Source: Charina bottae
Taxonomy: Eukaryota; Chordata; Lepidosauria; Squamata; Charinaidae
Direction: 5' to 3'
Assembly: GCA_023362775.1 (NCBI GenBank)
Contig: JALMGJ010000006.1
Span: forward strand, 55,452,501 to 55,516,500
DNA: 64,000 nt
Shown: positions 35,074-48,059 of the stretch, piece after piece
Layout: each line of letters begins with the position of its first letter
How positions within the stretch are numbered: the stretch's first letter is position 1
Notes under the pieces: model-generated
Told to the model about the DNA's origin: nothing
What the model saw: the letters and a program-made list of their open reading frames with translations, nothing else
The model's database searches: none
Position numbers and translations under genes: made by a program

Positions 35074-36615
35074 ATGTCTTCTGTTTGGCACACTATTCCA
35101 TCTCTTCATGGGAACTACAAGAGGCTGGGATGCCTCTTAGTCTTCACTGTAAGTGTATGTTGTAGTGCCTCTGTAATGTGCCCCACCACTTGCATCTGTG
35201 CCAGTGACATTGTGAGCTGCACCAGCAGAAACCTGTCAAGGGTGCCATCAACTCTTTTCAAGCACATAAAAAGACTGGATCTGAGTCACAACAGAATTGG
35301 AATTTTGGATCAAGACTGGATACCCATCCTGCTTGAGAAGCTGACCACCCTCATTCTCAGTCATAACAACATTTTCAGTATTTCTATAGGGAGCTTCTCA
35401 GTTATTCCGAACGTCAAGTACCTAGACTTGTCCTCCAACAATTTGAGGTCACTGGGTAGTCCTGTATTTCAGGAACTGAGAGTGCTGGAGGTTCTGTTGC
35501 TTTTTAACAATCGTATTGCACAGATTGATTCTTCTGCTTTTGGAGGAATTCATACACTGCAAAAGCTGTACTTAAGTTACAACTCTCTCACACACTTCCC
35601 AATAGAACTCTACACCGGGAAACATAAACTCTCAGAACTTGTGCTCTTAGACATTTCTTACAATCAGATCCAGTCAATACCAATTAATGACATGAGCTTG
35701 GTACCGGCCCGACACTTGAGTGGAATTTACCTTCATGGGAACCCATTTCATTGTGACTGTGCACTTTATTCCATGCTGAGCTTCTGGTACCTTCGACATT
35801 TTGGTTCAGTGGAAGACTTCAAGACTGAGTACACATGCAATAAAGACTCCCAAAAACTGCCTTTATTGCAGAACAATTCCTTAAATTGCTCAGAAAGCAC
35901 CATTAATGGTTCTTTCCATGCCTTTGGTTTTATTCACGAAGCACAAGTTGGTGAGAGGATTATAGTACCCTGTGATACTAAAATCAGTGACGCTGGGTCT
36001 CGTTTTATTTGGATCCGCCCAGATAATCAATTTTTGGAGCCAGGAAAGACAACCGAACACTTCAAAGTGTTTCATAACGGGAGCTTGGAAATAGATGATG
36101 CCCAGTATGAAGATGCTGGACTTTATTCCTGCATTGCAATAAATAAGAAAAGACTGCTGAACGAAACCATTGAAGTGAGAATAAACGTCAGCAATTTCAC
36201 AGTGGACAAATCTTACTCACACGAAACATTTAACACAGCTTTTACAACCCTTGCAGCGTGTGTAGCCAGTATTATTTTGGTCCTTCTTTACCTCTACTTG
36301 ACACCCTGTCCTTGTAAGTGCAGGTCAAAGAGAAGGAAAAGGCAACTGAACCAAAGTAGCACACCTCATGCATCCATACTAACCTCCACCTCACCCCTCG
36401 AACTGCCAGCAGATGAGAAGAAAGCCAGCAGTGGCAAAAGGGTGGTGTTTCTTGAACCCGTGAAGGAGCCAAAGCCAGGTCAAAATGGGAAAGTCAGAAT
36501 GTTTCCCAATGAGACTGCAATTGCTGAAAGCATTCTGAAAACACCCCGAACAAAATCAGACTCCGATTCCATGAACTCGGTATTCTCGGACATGCCTTTC
36601 ATGCCACCCTCTTAA
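35074..36615 (+). CDS. AMIGO2: AMIGO2, amphoterin-induced protein 2
   Basis: A 513-residue type I membrane adhesion protein in one coding exon, as usual for the family (about 490-520 residues). AMIGO proteins mediate homophilic and heterophilic cell adhesion and support neuronal survival and neurite growth. Visible features: hydrophobic signal segment at about 17-34; LRRNT cysteines CPTTCIC at 36-42 and C49; about six leucine-rich repeats at 63-220 with LDLSxN-type units; LRRCT with HCDC at 227-229; a C2-type Ig domain with C300 and C353 (DAGLYSCIA); and a transmembrane helix at about 389-409 (TTLAACVASIILVLLYLYL). The basic juxtamembrane stretch and the Ser-rich tail with SDSDSMNSVFSDMPF are typical of AMIGO2. 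The coding exon is preceded by a good splice acceptor at 35009. There are no frameshifts. Confidence 0.97.
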   Translation: MSSVWHTIPSLHGNYKRLGCLLVFTVSVCCSASVMCPTTCICASDIVSCTSRNLSRVPSTLFKHIKRLDLSHNRIGILDQDWIPILLEKLTTLILSHNNIFSISIGSFSVIPNVKYLDLSSNNLRSLGSPVFQELRVLEVLLLFNNRIAQIDSSAFGGIHTLQKLYLSYNSLTHFPIELYTGKHKLSELVLLDISYNQIQSIPINDMSLVPARHLSGIYLHGNPFHCDCALYSMLSFWYLRHFGSVEDFKTEYTCNKDSQKLPLLQNNSLNCSESTINGSFHAFGFIHEAQVGERIIVPCDTKISDAGSRFIWIRPDNQFLEPGKTTEHFKVFHNGSLEIDDAQYEDAGLYSCIAINKKRLLNETIEVRINVSNFTVDKSYSHETFNTAFTTLAACVASIILVLLYLYLTPCPCKCRSKRRKRQLNQSSTPHASILTSTSPLELPADEKKASSGKRVVFLEPVKEPKPGQNGKVRMFPNETAIAESILKTPRTKSDSDSMNSVFSDMPFMPPS

Positions 36616-39065
36616 GTTTTCGACCTGCACTGATATCCTAACCCTCTCAGCCACAGCCACGGCTTTAGCCAATGTTAAAAGAAATATCATGGGAAACTTT
36701 TCTATTTTCTTTTTTTTAAATTGAGATCTTGAAGTGTGAGGTGTTACCGCTGTTATCTTCTTGTTCCTTCTCAGACTAGTGGGAGGAGCGTGCATTAATC
36801 TGATAACGGTTGGGAGGAGCTCTTTGTTCCATCACATTTGTAGCAAAGTAGGGTGGTATACCCTGCTTTCCTTCTAATATTTGCTCTGAAATGAATTAGG
36901 GGGTAGCCTTACGAAGAGTCATTTTCGCTCTCTCTTCTCATTCAGGGGAACGAAGCTTACATAGGCCGATGTCCCTTCAGATTAGACCCCTTGCTGCTTC
37001 ACTGCATAGAACCGGTGGGACTGTATTATCAGGGATCAGACTCTTAATCAAGTATGTCTTCTAGAGTTTATAGAAGAACAAAATAGCCATTTATCCAGTT
37101 TCTGCTCACTGCCTTGAGACACTGGGTACATAAAGGAGCAAATGAATTTATACAACCCAGAATATTCCCAAATACATGTTTAGATAATTGCAAAGCTGGG
37201 TTAGGGTTAGGGTTAGGGTTAGGGTTAGCTTTTTCTTTTTCTGTATTGAATTTTAAAATCTAGGAATGGAATGTATGGTAAACCTAGTATGAGGTAACCT
37301 TCAAACAATGAAAACTTTTGCAGAAATCATACTGTCCAGAGGTATGATCTGTTAAACCACTTAAGCCTTGAAGGCCTGTATTTCAGAAGGGGTAGCACTT
37401 CAGTCCTGTTCAGAAACCCAAAGTCCAACCGTATTTAAGAGGTATTATTTTCCCATCCACTGTATGGTGAGGACAGAGGTGCACTACTGGAATGTCTGTC
37501 TTTACAGGCCTTAAAGGGATAAGAGCCATGATGCTGTAGAAGTAAATCCAGCCTATTTGTTTGGATTTAAACTTAAATGTGTGTGCTGTGTGGGCTGAGC
37601 AGAAAATATCTACAAAAAAAGAATGCATAGAATTAGTTTTGTAAGTAAAATTATCAAGATTTGTGCAATTAGATGTTTTGTATAAGTTCTACTGCACTTT
37701 GACTATTTTTGATGACCTATTTAGAGCCATAATCCAAACTATTGACCCCAAGGTAAATGTTGCAAATGCAGCTAGGCTTTCACATCATCAGTGATGAAAT
37801 GGCATCAATGCCTAGACTTTACCTTCTGTAGAACCTAGATTCATTGAATTTACTGGTTTAGAGCTTTATTTGGAAAATGCAAAGTAGTTAGGCTGATTCT
37901 GTTTGTCATTGTTTAATGTGCAAGTATCAAAACAACAATTCATGAAGCTTCCATCTTGTGAAGTTTTGATATAAAATTGTCAATTAAGTCCTAATGTCAG
38001 GATGATCCATTCTGTAAGAAAGCTAGAACTTTGTACAAACTGTACTTTCATATACATTTTAGCATAGTTTTGTGTCAGTAAGTGAAGTACAAAAAAAAAG
38101 TAAGTTATTTGCAAGTCACTTGTTTTGCATAGCATTGTTTGTATCGTTTGAGTTCCTGTCAAATAGGTAGACATTTCTGCAGTGACATGCAGAATAGCTT
38201 ATGATTCCCTGGTTTCATATATAACTTGCAGATGAGAATCTTCCCTTTCTCTGCTGGCTGTCAACTGCAACCTTGTAAGAGGGTTTCTATCAAAATATTA
38301 ACAATGTATTGTTATTGTTATTGTTCTTTGGGGGTAAACCATAGGTCTATTCTCCTTAGTCTCACATCTTCAGGATGGGTTCAAAGCAGCATCTCCAGAA
38401 TGGGTTCAAAACAGTCAAGATGGTGATCACAGCAGCACAATAAAAACCCTATCCCTTTCTACATGTGTGAATGTTGACACATGTGCAGAAGCCTTGCATG
38501 TGAGCTTCAGTAACACTGCCACAGCCCCCAGCTTGACTTTTTTTAATCATTCCTGCACACACTGCTGTCTACTACATTCATTATCCATCCATTCTTAATC
38601 ATGAAAGAGTGTTAAATGGTTCCCTTACTCTACACTTGATAAAGTTGTGGTTATCTTAGTTTTACTGTTCAATGATTTTTAGCATCCTAAGTTAGCTGTA
38701 TTTTCTTTTGTTCAAAGCCTTGAAGCACTTACTTGCTACTACAGTATATGAGTTCATATAAGATCAGGGACATCCAGTCTTACAGAAATGGTTTAGAATG
38801 ACTATGTTTAAAATGCTATCTCTCTGTAGTCAGTGTAAATGAGATTATTTTCTTTGCTTCAGTTCTTCCTCTCAAGTAAAGGAGAATCAGAATGGTTTAC
38901 CCTGCCAAGGACTTTGCATTTGTAAATAAGATTAAGAGCTATATGTGCAATAGGCCAGTTTACAAATCTATAGTAAATGTAAGTCTAAAGCTCTCTGTTC
39001 CTTTACATTCCATGTGACTTTCATGTCAGTCTTGATTCAACAATAAAGTATCTTGAAACAAACTT
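36616..39065 (+). other. AMIGO2: AMIGO2 3' untranslated region
   Basis: Runs from the stop codon to a canonical AATAAA at 39042-39047 followed by a T/G-rich stretch. At about 2.4 kb it is compatible with a long AMIGO2 3' UTR. It contains a telomere-like array at 37198-37229. Upstream alternative signals cannot be excluded. Confidence 0.6.
37198..37229 (+). repeat. interstitial telomeric repeat (TTAGGG)n
   Basis: Five uninterrupted GGGTTA units lie within the AMIGO2 3' UTR. The flanks are unique sequence without other subtelomeric signs. Confidence 0.95.
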
Positions 39066-39523
39066 TTGAATCTGTGTCTTTGATTTTGTGAATAATCAAT
39101 CAATGTACTAAACTAAAAATGAAAGGAACTAAAATGAACCTTCAATAATTATGTGTTGCTTTGTTCCTTTTCTTCGTTGAGCATGTTTATTCATTTGGCC
39201 ATACATAGGGGGAGAACTTCTATAAAACGTTCTGCAACTGACTTCATACATTGTGCTAAGCCATGGTTTAATCATAGTTTGTTCAACCGTGCTTTATTGA
39301 ATAAACCACAATTGGCTGAGGTCAGAAATGCTAAGAACACAAGATACATTACAGCATAGCATCATGTGTGCATTTACTGTATATGATCAAGGTGTACCAA
39401 GACCTGTAAGCAATGACTAAGGGTGTATTAGAAGATTCAGGCCACCATTTATCTTCAAATGTTTCAAATGTACAGAAGAAAGCACCAATTTTGCTCTGTG
39501 TTGCAATGAATAGGTTTAATATC

Positions 39524-40189
39524 GTCAAATGTTTGTTGGAAATATTTACAGGGTGAAGGAACTTTCTATCATTTATGGTGGACTTGTGGAAAAGCTAAGA
39601 AATTCTGGAGTCAAATATGTATTATTATTCAAAAGATTCTCAAAGTGGAGTTACAATTGAAACTGGAGCTGTTTCTCTTCGGTTTGATGGACCAACAGTT
39701 TGAGAAGCAACATGGAACCCTGTTCTTATAGCAAGACTCTTATATGCTCAAAGGTGGAAAGATGCACAAATTCCCTCAATGGAGGATTGGATGATTAAGT
39801 TAATGGAACTGGCGCAAATGGCTAAACTGACAGCATTGATAAGAGAAAATACTGTAACTGGATTTGTTTCTATTTGGAAACCGCTTTTGGACTATTTGCT
39901 TGTAATGGAAAAAAATGAAGTTCCGATTTTGGGTTTTGATGATTAAATGGTTTGATTTTAGAGAAATAATGTTACTAAATGTTTAATTAATAGCAAGAGA
40001 TTAACTTTTATGTGCTTTTATATCTGTGTTGGAGAAGGTCGGAAGTCACCTGTCTTTTATGTTTTTCTGTCTATTCTTGCACTGTTTTAGTTTCTCTTGT
40101 TTCTTTTTTAGACTTGTATTCTGTTCTATATTCTGTATTTTGTGTTTTAATTATATCTTGAAAATTAATAAAGCTTTATGAAAAATAGT
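39524..40189 (+). mobile_element. 5'-truncated L1 3' end
   Basis: Broken + strand frames give HLWWTCGKAKKFWSQI and MEDWMIKLMELAQMAKLT, the C-terminal part of L1 ORF2. An AT-rich 3' UTR follows, ending in AATAAAGC and a short A run. TTTAATATC at 39515-39523 and 40190-40198 is the probable target duplication. Confidence 0.8.
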
Positions 40190-40198
40190 TTTAATATC

Positions 40199-43038
40199 AA
40201 CAAAGTGATTTTAACTAATTTGGCGGAATGGTCATCATTAACCATCTACCCTGCCTTTCTGTGCCAATTGTAAATAAAGCAAGACATCATTAATAACAGG
40301 TAAATGGGGCCAAAATAGCAGATAAACATACTAAGCATAGACAAAACTGCCTGGGAAATGTAAAGGCAGCACTCCTGGCCCAAAGCCTCTTGAAAAAGAT
40401 TTTGCACAGTCAAAATGGGACTGTGATGGGAGTTATAGTCCAAATCTATTTTGAAGGTATTAGGATACGGAAATATATCACAAGGGATTAACTTGTTCTA
40501 AAAAAAAAAAAGACTGAAAGAAAACCAGCAATTTTCTGATTAGATATTCCTTCACTATTCATAATTTTAAAACATTAAAAAAATATACTAAACAATGGGT
40601 TTCAAGCTTTACAATGCAGTTTTATTACTTCCTGCCCAAAATTACAGGAAACCACCCTGCTAATTTTTAGTAAGAGAGAACTCTGGAGATCACAAAATAA
40701 TTTGTCCTGGGGCTGTATGCTGTCAGGAGTTGTACCTTAGGGAGATAAGCAATATTTCTTGATGATGATGATGATGATGGTGATGATAGCTCTCTTAAGA
40801 CGTTTTACTATATACTACACTTGATGTTAGCCAAGCAGCTATTTTTTCCAAATGAAAATCTGAGGAGCATCCAAAACATTCTGTCTGTACTCTCAGTTCA
40901 TTAGGTGAGAACTTTCTTCTTGTACTTCTTGAGGTGACAAGCAGTGGACTGTGACTCTCCTTCCACTGATTCTCCTTTCCCAAAGAAGCTTGCCAGGCAT
41001 CAATACTGGCAAAACCCTTTACTCTTTTTCTTTAAGAAGCTTTAAATCTTGCTGTTTCTTATATTTCTTCTAGACCATCCATCCATATTTTAATATTTTG
41101 ATATATATTTTATTGAGAAAATCAGCCATTCTGATCAAAGATGGTATACAAATATTTTAAATGCTTATGTGTACTCGAGAGCTTTTTAACAGAATCTCAA
41201 GAAAATGTTCAGGCTAACTTGTTTGTAAATAAAACAGTTGCTCCTGAGAATCTTTTGGAACATGAAATAGCCTTCCAAGATAGTGTTGCTTAAGGAATTT
41301 GAGGGGTGTTGTTGTTGAAAAGACAGATTAAAATGTGCTGGCTTTACTGCTATGTGCCATCTGTGCATGGACAAATTGGAGCATATAAAGCAGAAGAGAG
41401 TTATTGTAAAAAGAGGACATTTCGTAATAAAGTATGTCTCAACATTGAGTCGTAAGCATTTGGCATATCTTCAATATGTTGGGTTTCTTTTAATGGAAGA
41501 GCCATCCTTCCACAGATTTTGACACAATGTACCAAGTGAGCACCCTTAGAAGACCCATTAATCATGTTTTGGCATGATTAGATTGTTCCCTTGCTATGAA
41601 AAAAAGTATAATATGATTTACCACCCTATTTAGAGTATACCTTTTTATCTTCTTTAGATTAAATGCTAATCATTAAAATCCAAAGCAATGTGAGTGATTG
41701 CAACCAGTTCTTGCAATATTCCAATTTAAATAACTGAAATGAATTTCAGGAATACTCCTTGCATTAAAAACCTTAAAATGGGCTTATCTCCAATTTATAG
41801 AATTTATAGAATTGTTGATAAGGTAATCTTGGCAATCAAAATATGCAAGTAATTTCAAGTGAAATATTATTTGAAACATATTTGAATTATCTGTCTTTAG
41901 TCAGTTAAGAAGAAACAACTGAATCAGATGAGCTATGGATATCTTCATATATACATTATTTGAGTTCAGCAGCTTTGGAAGACCAACTGTGTAAAGACAA
42001 GTTTTTGCATCTTCATTGCAAGTAGAAACCAGCTGTATCCAGGTGCCAACTGACCTTTCAATTTCTGCTGCCCACCCATCTATCTATTTATTAGTTATAT
42101 TTAGCCATTGCATTTAAATATGCAGTTTGGACATTTTGTAACAAAACCTGCAAAAGATTTTCTGAAGGCCATGTATGCAACTTGAACTTGATCTCCAGTT
42201 TACACAGTCTTGGGGTGGGGGGAATCCCAAATGTCAGTTCAAGAGAGAGGACTCATTTATTCATCTGTTCCTCTATGATTCCTGTGTTTTCAAAGTTAAA
42301 TTAGGCTAAAGGCTCTCTAAAATGGAGCACCATATAACTTCCATGATAAGTAGTGATGCAAGCAACTCAACAGGTAGAAATGGGCTAGCTTTTCCCAAAC
42401 TTGGTACAAATGTTCAAATTATAATCCTGATACATCCTGGAGGTCATCTGGCTGGAGAAGGCTTGTTTTGGCAGTGATGCTGCCTAATATCTCAGCACCA
42501 TGCTGCTATCACTTGGCTATTTTGCACTTCATAAATCAACTGAGTTCTGAGTGAATCATGATTTCCAATACATGAGGAGTTTATTCCTGGATCTCATCAC
42601 TAGCACTTTGGATTTATAATGGATCTTGGAATATCTACACCTCTCTTAAGACTACCAAATATGTCCATGGAACACATTTTTCCTAATATGTACAAAAGTT
42701 CCATGCATGTGTGCTTCAAAAACATGGGAACTATGTCCTCATTCATTTAGTTTGCACATCTTCTGAGGCTATTGCAGATGGCATCTTCCTGCATGGTTGG
42801 GGATATGGGTATGCTTCCAGGTTAGGTCTGAAAGTTGTGGTGAAAAAATAATAATAAATAGATGGTGCCATGTAAGAGAATTTAACTTGCCATTTTGGCT
42901 ATGGTAGTTTTTCTACTTACATTGAGTAGCCAACACCAGTACGGGAATCATTCCTTATGAAAATATTCTAACAGCTTAATCACTTTTTCTATGGCAATAG
43001 AAGAAACTCTGACTCCAAAGAAGGATTATAGTACTAAA
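40199..43038. other. intergenic, nothing recognised
   Basis: AT-rich sequence with a short (GAT)n run near 40763 and a CR1/MIR-like scrap near 40430. No gene is supported. Confidence 0.45.
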
Positions 43039-43330
43039 AGAGCCAGTTTGCTCTAGTGGTTAAGGCAATGAGCTAGAAACCAGGAGACTGTGAGTTCTAG
43101 TCCCACCTTAGGCATGAAAGCCAGCTGGGTGACCTTGGGCCAGTCACTGTCTCTCAGCCTGACTCACCTCACAGGGTTGTTGTTGTGGGGAAAATAGGAG
43201 GAGGAAGGAGTATTAGGTATGTTCGCCACCTTGAGTTATTTGTAAAAATAATAAAGGCGGGATAAAAAAAGTATTTTATTGTAAACCGCCCAGAGTTCCC
43301 CCTTTGGGGAAAGATGGGCGGTGATAGAAA
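43039..43330 (+). mobile_element. tRNA-derived SINE with CR1/L2-like tail
   Basis: Head AGAGCCAGTTTGCTCTAGTGG with A box, B box GAGTTCTAGTCCC, and body GGGTGACCTTGGGCCAGTC. Then follow two alternative tail signatures, AATAAAGGCGGGATAAAA and CGCCCAGAGTTCCCC..GATGGGCGG. The second tail leads straight into the pentanucleotide array. Confidence 0.8.
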
Positions 43331-43521
43331 TTAAATTAAATTAAATTAAATTAAATTAAATTAAATTAAATTAAATTAAATTAAATTAAATTAAATTAAA
43401 TTAAATTAAATTAAAATATAAAATAAAATAAAAAAAATTAAAAAATAAAAAATAAAATAAAATAAAATAAAATAAAATAAAATAAAATAAAATAAAATAA
43501 AATAAAATAAAATAAAATAAA
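43331..43521. repeat. (TTAAA)n then (TAAAA)n pentanucleotide array
   Basis: About 85 bp of pure TTAAA units switch to TAAAA units for about another 100 bp. It probably grew from the A/T-rich tail of the preceding SINE. The Phe/Tyr/Leu-rich frame on the - strand is repeat translation. Confidence 0.95.
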
Positions 43522-45201
43522 AGCCATTGTACTCTAGAAGAAAGCTTTTGTAAAATTGCAAGGTGGATTTTAGCAGACCATTACCGATAACATCATCCAG
43601 AATCATTTTAAACACAGAAAATAACAACTTCTCATCTTATGTAAATATTTAGGGGCAGTGTCAGCTGTGGAGAATGAGTGTTGACTCCTGAAGATGGTGA
43701 GAAATACCACTCCTTGACATACATTCCTATCCCACAGCCTAGCTTTAATGAAGTAATCTTCATTCCATCTCTGCTGAGTTGTCACAGTAAAGAAAAAGGA
43801 ACCTCAACCAGTTTCATAATGAATGGATAAAAGTGAAACACATCCATGAATAATCATGATGGCCAATTGCTATGATTTTCAAATTATCCTTTGAAAATGG
43901 GGTTCTGGGAGTAAAAAATGATCCTAACATTTGCGTTTAGTTTTAAAGCAAGCTGAATACATTTTACTTTCCATCTGTATCAGGGTTAACAATCACTTAG
44001 TGGTCAGGGCCACATGAAATGTTTGGAGGATGAAAATGAGCATCACAGTGATCAAAGCAATGATTCATGGAGCCATGGCCAAGTCTTCAAGATTTTGCAT
44101 GGGATTGGGGAGTTTCTTTACTTTTAAGCCTATTATAGGGTTAAGCTTGCTAGGGTTTACATTATAGTTGTGTGTTTTTCTATATCACAATCCATCAGCC
44201 TTAGAAAAACCGGAATGTTGAAAAAGAAATAACTCTGGCCTCACTATTTTTGCATTCATCCTGTTTCTAAAAGGTTTGCACTGCTAAGTCTGTGCTATAC
44301 ATGCTACTGCAATCGTGACAAAGGTAAAACCAAAGTCTCATTTACATATTTTAATGCCATGATATTATTTATTTGCAGCATTGTTAAACTGCCATTGAGA
44401 GAAGCCCTCATAGCTATCTACAATTTTAAAATAAAACACAATATTATAAATCCCTGAGTCATTAAAAAAATGTTATTCAATGATAGCTTGAAATTTGCGA
44501 AGTGTATAACTTAAAAATGAACCGTGTATATTTCTAGGGAAGTGATTTCTCTGAATGAAGGGGCTAACATTCAGAAAATTCTAGTGCTCATCAGTCCAGT
44601 GATGTTCTCCAGATGTACAGGAGAAGGAATTCTAACAGCTGAAGTCTAATACAGCTGGGGGACATTAGGTCAGAAATCTGTTCTAAATGTTTTTGTTGCA
44701 GGCTGGAGAAGAGAGGCTCTATATACTACTCTGAACCTGAAACCCAACCTTTGCTTTGATTATTCAGATAACTCTACTTCCAGGAGATCATTGATAATGC
44801 TTGCTGTCTAGCTCTCTGAATTTTGCTACCCATACCCTGGAGCAGATCTTGACATAGAGTTTTCTGTATTTCTTTGTTACCATCTAGGTTTTCCTCTGGA
44901 TTTTCCCAGCCCAGATACAGTAGTTCTAAAGACTGGGCAATCAATTTCCAATTAGCTCTAAATGTGGTTTCTTTGATGGTGATTTTATAACTGGCTCATT
45001 CAGGATGTGTCATCTTTTGCCTTTATATCAGGCAAGGTGTTACTATGAATGCATTCAGGTTAAAGCATATTAACCCAAGACATATCGGACAGTCATTATT
45101 TCTAAATCCATTAATATAGAACCAAAGCATAGAGCTACTAATTCTAGACAAACAGGAAAACTCGCTCTGCTGCCATCTAGTGGCTTTCCTTGTTTTTGCG
45201 G
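43522..45201. other. intergenic, nothing recognised
   Basis: No gene or clear repeat. A CR1/MIR-like scrap (TGTTCTCCAGATGTACAGG) lies near 44605. Confidence 0.45.
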
Positions 45202-45214
45202 CCAATATATGGTA

Positions 45215-45528
45215 AGGTAAAGGTAAAGGTTCCCCCAGCACATTTGTGCAGTCGTATCCGACTCTAGGGGCCGGTGCTCATCTCCATTTGTTAGCCGAAG
45301 AGCCAGCGTTGTCCGAAGACGCTTCCACAGTCATGTGGCTGGCATGACGCACGCGGAACGCTGTTACCTTCCCACTGAAGTGGTACCTATTCATCTACTT
45401 GCATTTGCATGCTTTCGAATTGCTAGGTTGGCACTCACTCCGACACGCAGGGCTAGGGATTCGAACCTCCGAACTTGCAACCTTCCAATCGACAAGCCTG
45501 GTATCTTACCCGCTGAGCCACCACACCC
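45215..45528 (-). mobile_element. tRNA-derived SINE (BovB-tail family)
   Basis: The - strand starts GGGGTGTGGTGGCTCAGC and ends CCTTTACCTTACC. Flanked by a 13-bp duplication CCAATATATGGTA at 45202-45214 and 45529-45541 (one base may be shared with the element). A short deletion removes part of the middle. Confidence 0.92.
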
Positions 45529-45541
45529 CCAATATATGGTA

Positions 45542-48059
45542 GCTTTAGCCAAATTGGAATCAATCTGGGGTATCTGTATTGTGGATCCTCCACATCAGTG
45601 GTTTAGTTGTTCAGACAATTGGGTTTTTTGCCATAATGACCAAGATTAACATATATTTTTTTTAATTTAATTTTTTTAATTTAAAAATTTCTTTGATATC
45701 AGCCAATGACTTGCAGCTTCTCATTTACAATTTCTGTCATGTTTACTTCGCAGAGAATGTGTTATCTTCCATGATGAAATCAATGGAACATTCATATATT
45801 TAATGCTGACTGCGTCATGCTCACTATCTATAATCAAATATTCCTTTCTTTTATTTTTCCTAACAAAGGAGGTATATTTTGTCCACCTGTCACTGAGCTA
45901 TGCTATGTTTTGTTTGTTCTGAGGCACAGGAGAAGGGTTCAGTCATAATGGTTCATGCATGATTAGGATTTAAAACACAAGATTCACAATCCTATCTGCC
46001 ACCCCATATGTTCCACACTGATAAGCTGAACATTTGCTGCTTTAAAAATATTTGGTAAAAGGCAGTTTTCTTTAAACATTTCTCTCCTGACCAAAGAAAA
46101 TGCACCTATCTGGTGAAGAATTTGACATCTTCAAAAACCTTCTCCTGTGGTTGCAGATGATAGGAATTGAGGATGCTACTGTATACCAATACCTTTGTTT
46201 TTCTCTCATTTGCTTCTCTTTCCTCCCCTCCCCCCACATTTCTGTTTCTATTGTTTAGCAATTCCAGCTTAATTACAATTTCAGAGAAGTCTGCTAGTTT
46301 GACTTCTTTCAAATCTGTCATGAAAATAGCAAGCATTTCCAGACTTAGCTTAAGCAACTTAAGTTTTCAGAGCAACTCCATTCCTTCCTCAGTTTCCAAC
46401 TGTAAATACTGAAAAATTGTTCCTGGGTGGAAGGAAAGAAAGACAGAAAGACAGGAGGGAGGGTATAAACAATATAAAAATAGGGAGGAAATCCTTATAA
46501 TTTTAAAAGTCTCACACAAGCCTCCCCCAATTTGGGGCCAACTGCCCTGAGTGTGGGATACCAAGAAAATGAAAATTTATTAAATAAATTAGCAACATGA
46601 TTAAAGTGGGCAAAATGCCTTTCCCCTGCTCACAAAGTCTGTTTTCAGAAGCTATTTGATTTCTGGTACAATGATTATCCTCAGGTAAGGCTGACATGCC
46701 ATTTGGGTGCTGAATATTTCTTTTCACGGGAGACGATGGAAATTACTTGTCTATGTGCATCTTTGGCTCATGTCCATGCGCTTGGGGATCTGATTGACAC
46801 ATGCACACTGCCAGACATCTGCAGTGCACAGAAATTGGGGTAGATGGTTATGTCAATTTTCTTTTCCACTGCATTTCTTACTTCACTGCTCATACTAGAT
46901 GAAGAACATACAGAAAATGCCTAACAAGGGAATTGTATGCAGGCACATACAAGTACTGCTTTAAGATTTCATCAATATTTCTACTCATTTCTGTGCAGTT
47001 CTCTTAAGGCAGATATTTTTGTATGCCCTTTACCAAATACAATTTTTACAAGCAATCGTTTCATTGGAAAAATTGTGTTATTTTTCTCTAATACAGATTT
47101 CAGCTCTATTTTCAGCTGAAATCTGAAATAATATCTCTAATACAGATTTCAGCTCTATTTCTTGATATATGCATTTTTGTGTATATTTTTGCATGATAAA
47201 TCACTCTATTAAATTCTGGAAAGAAATTAGCATACATAGGCATCCCAGCCTTTATATCTAGCAAGTTCAAAAGTTGTATATTCATCTAAAAACTCTGATG
47301 GAGCGAATTATTTTTCTGCACCTTAGTTAATTAGTGATGCAATTCTGTGAAGTTCTGGTGAATTCTGACTTCTGTTTAGAGATCTGCTGGTTTCAGTTTG
47401 TAATATTTCAGATACTCCAATCCCCCATTTGGGAAAAAGAGTGAAAAACCATGTTTAGAACCTACCAGAATTAAACTACAGCAAAATCATAAGTTCCTCT
47501 TTCAACTGATTGGTATTGTGGTAGGATGTATTTACATCACTTGACAGATGTCTCTGCTTCAATTCCTTCTTGACATGCAATACAAACATAGTCCAATAAA
47601 AGACTATGAAATAATGTAGAGGTATATTTCATCTAAAGTATCTAGAATCAGAACTGGATAACACCTCAAACCTCTTATGCTAGTTCAAACTCCTTGAGAT
47701 ACATGACTTTGAACATACCTGTTCAAAGGGGTTTGGGTTTGGTGCCATGCCCACTACCTTGCACACTCCCCCACTCTGCAGATACTACTGGATATATCAG
47801 AAAGGTGTTCTTTTTGCTGCTATTTCCACAGACATTAAATTATACATTGATTTACCAAAGTTCATGTAAATACTACCTAAATAAGCAAGAACAATGTCTT
47901 GTAGCAGGATCACAAAGTCCCAGAAGATAAGTGCAAAAATTTGCATGTTCATTAAATAATGGGAAATGATTATAAAGTATTGTGAAGGTCAATTTTTTCA
48001 AATGAAGATTGCAAATATACACTGGAGAAAATTTAGGGAGAAACAGATGTAGGCTGACC
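45542..48059. other. intergenic, nothing recognised
   Basis: No gene. Contains the local duplication at 47086-47157; otherwise AT-rich sequence with chance frames. Confidence 0.45.
47086..47157. repeat. short tandem duplication
   Basis: TCTCTAATACAGATTTCAGC occurs at about 47087 and again at about 47131, each followed by TCTATTT. The first copy also contains the palindrome-like ATTTCAGC..GCTGAAAT. Confidence 0.75.

Noticed and set aside
43406..43627. Hydrophobic Phe/Tyr/Leu-rich frame resembling membrane segments
   Set aside because: Translation of the (TAAAA)n array on the - strand.
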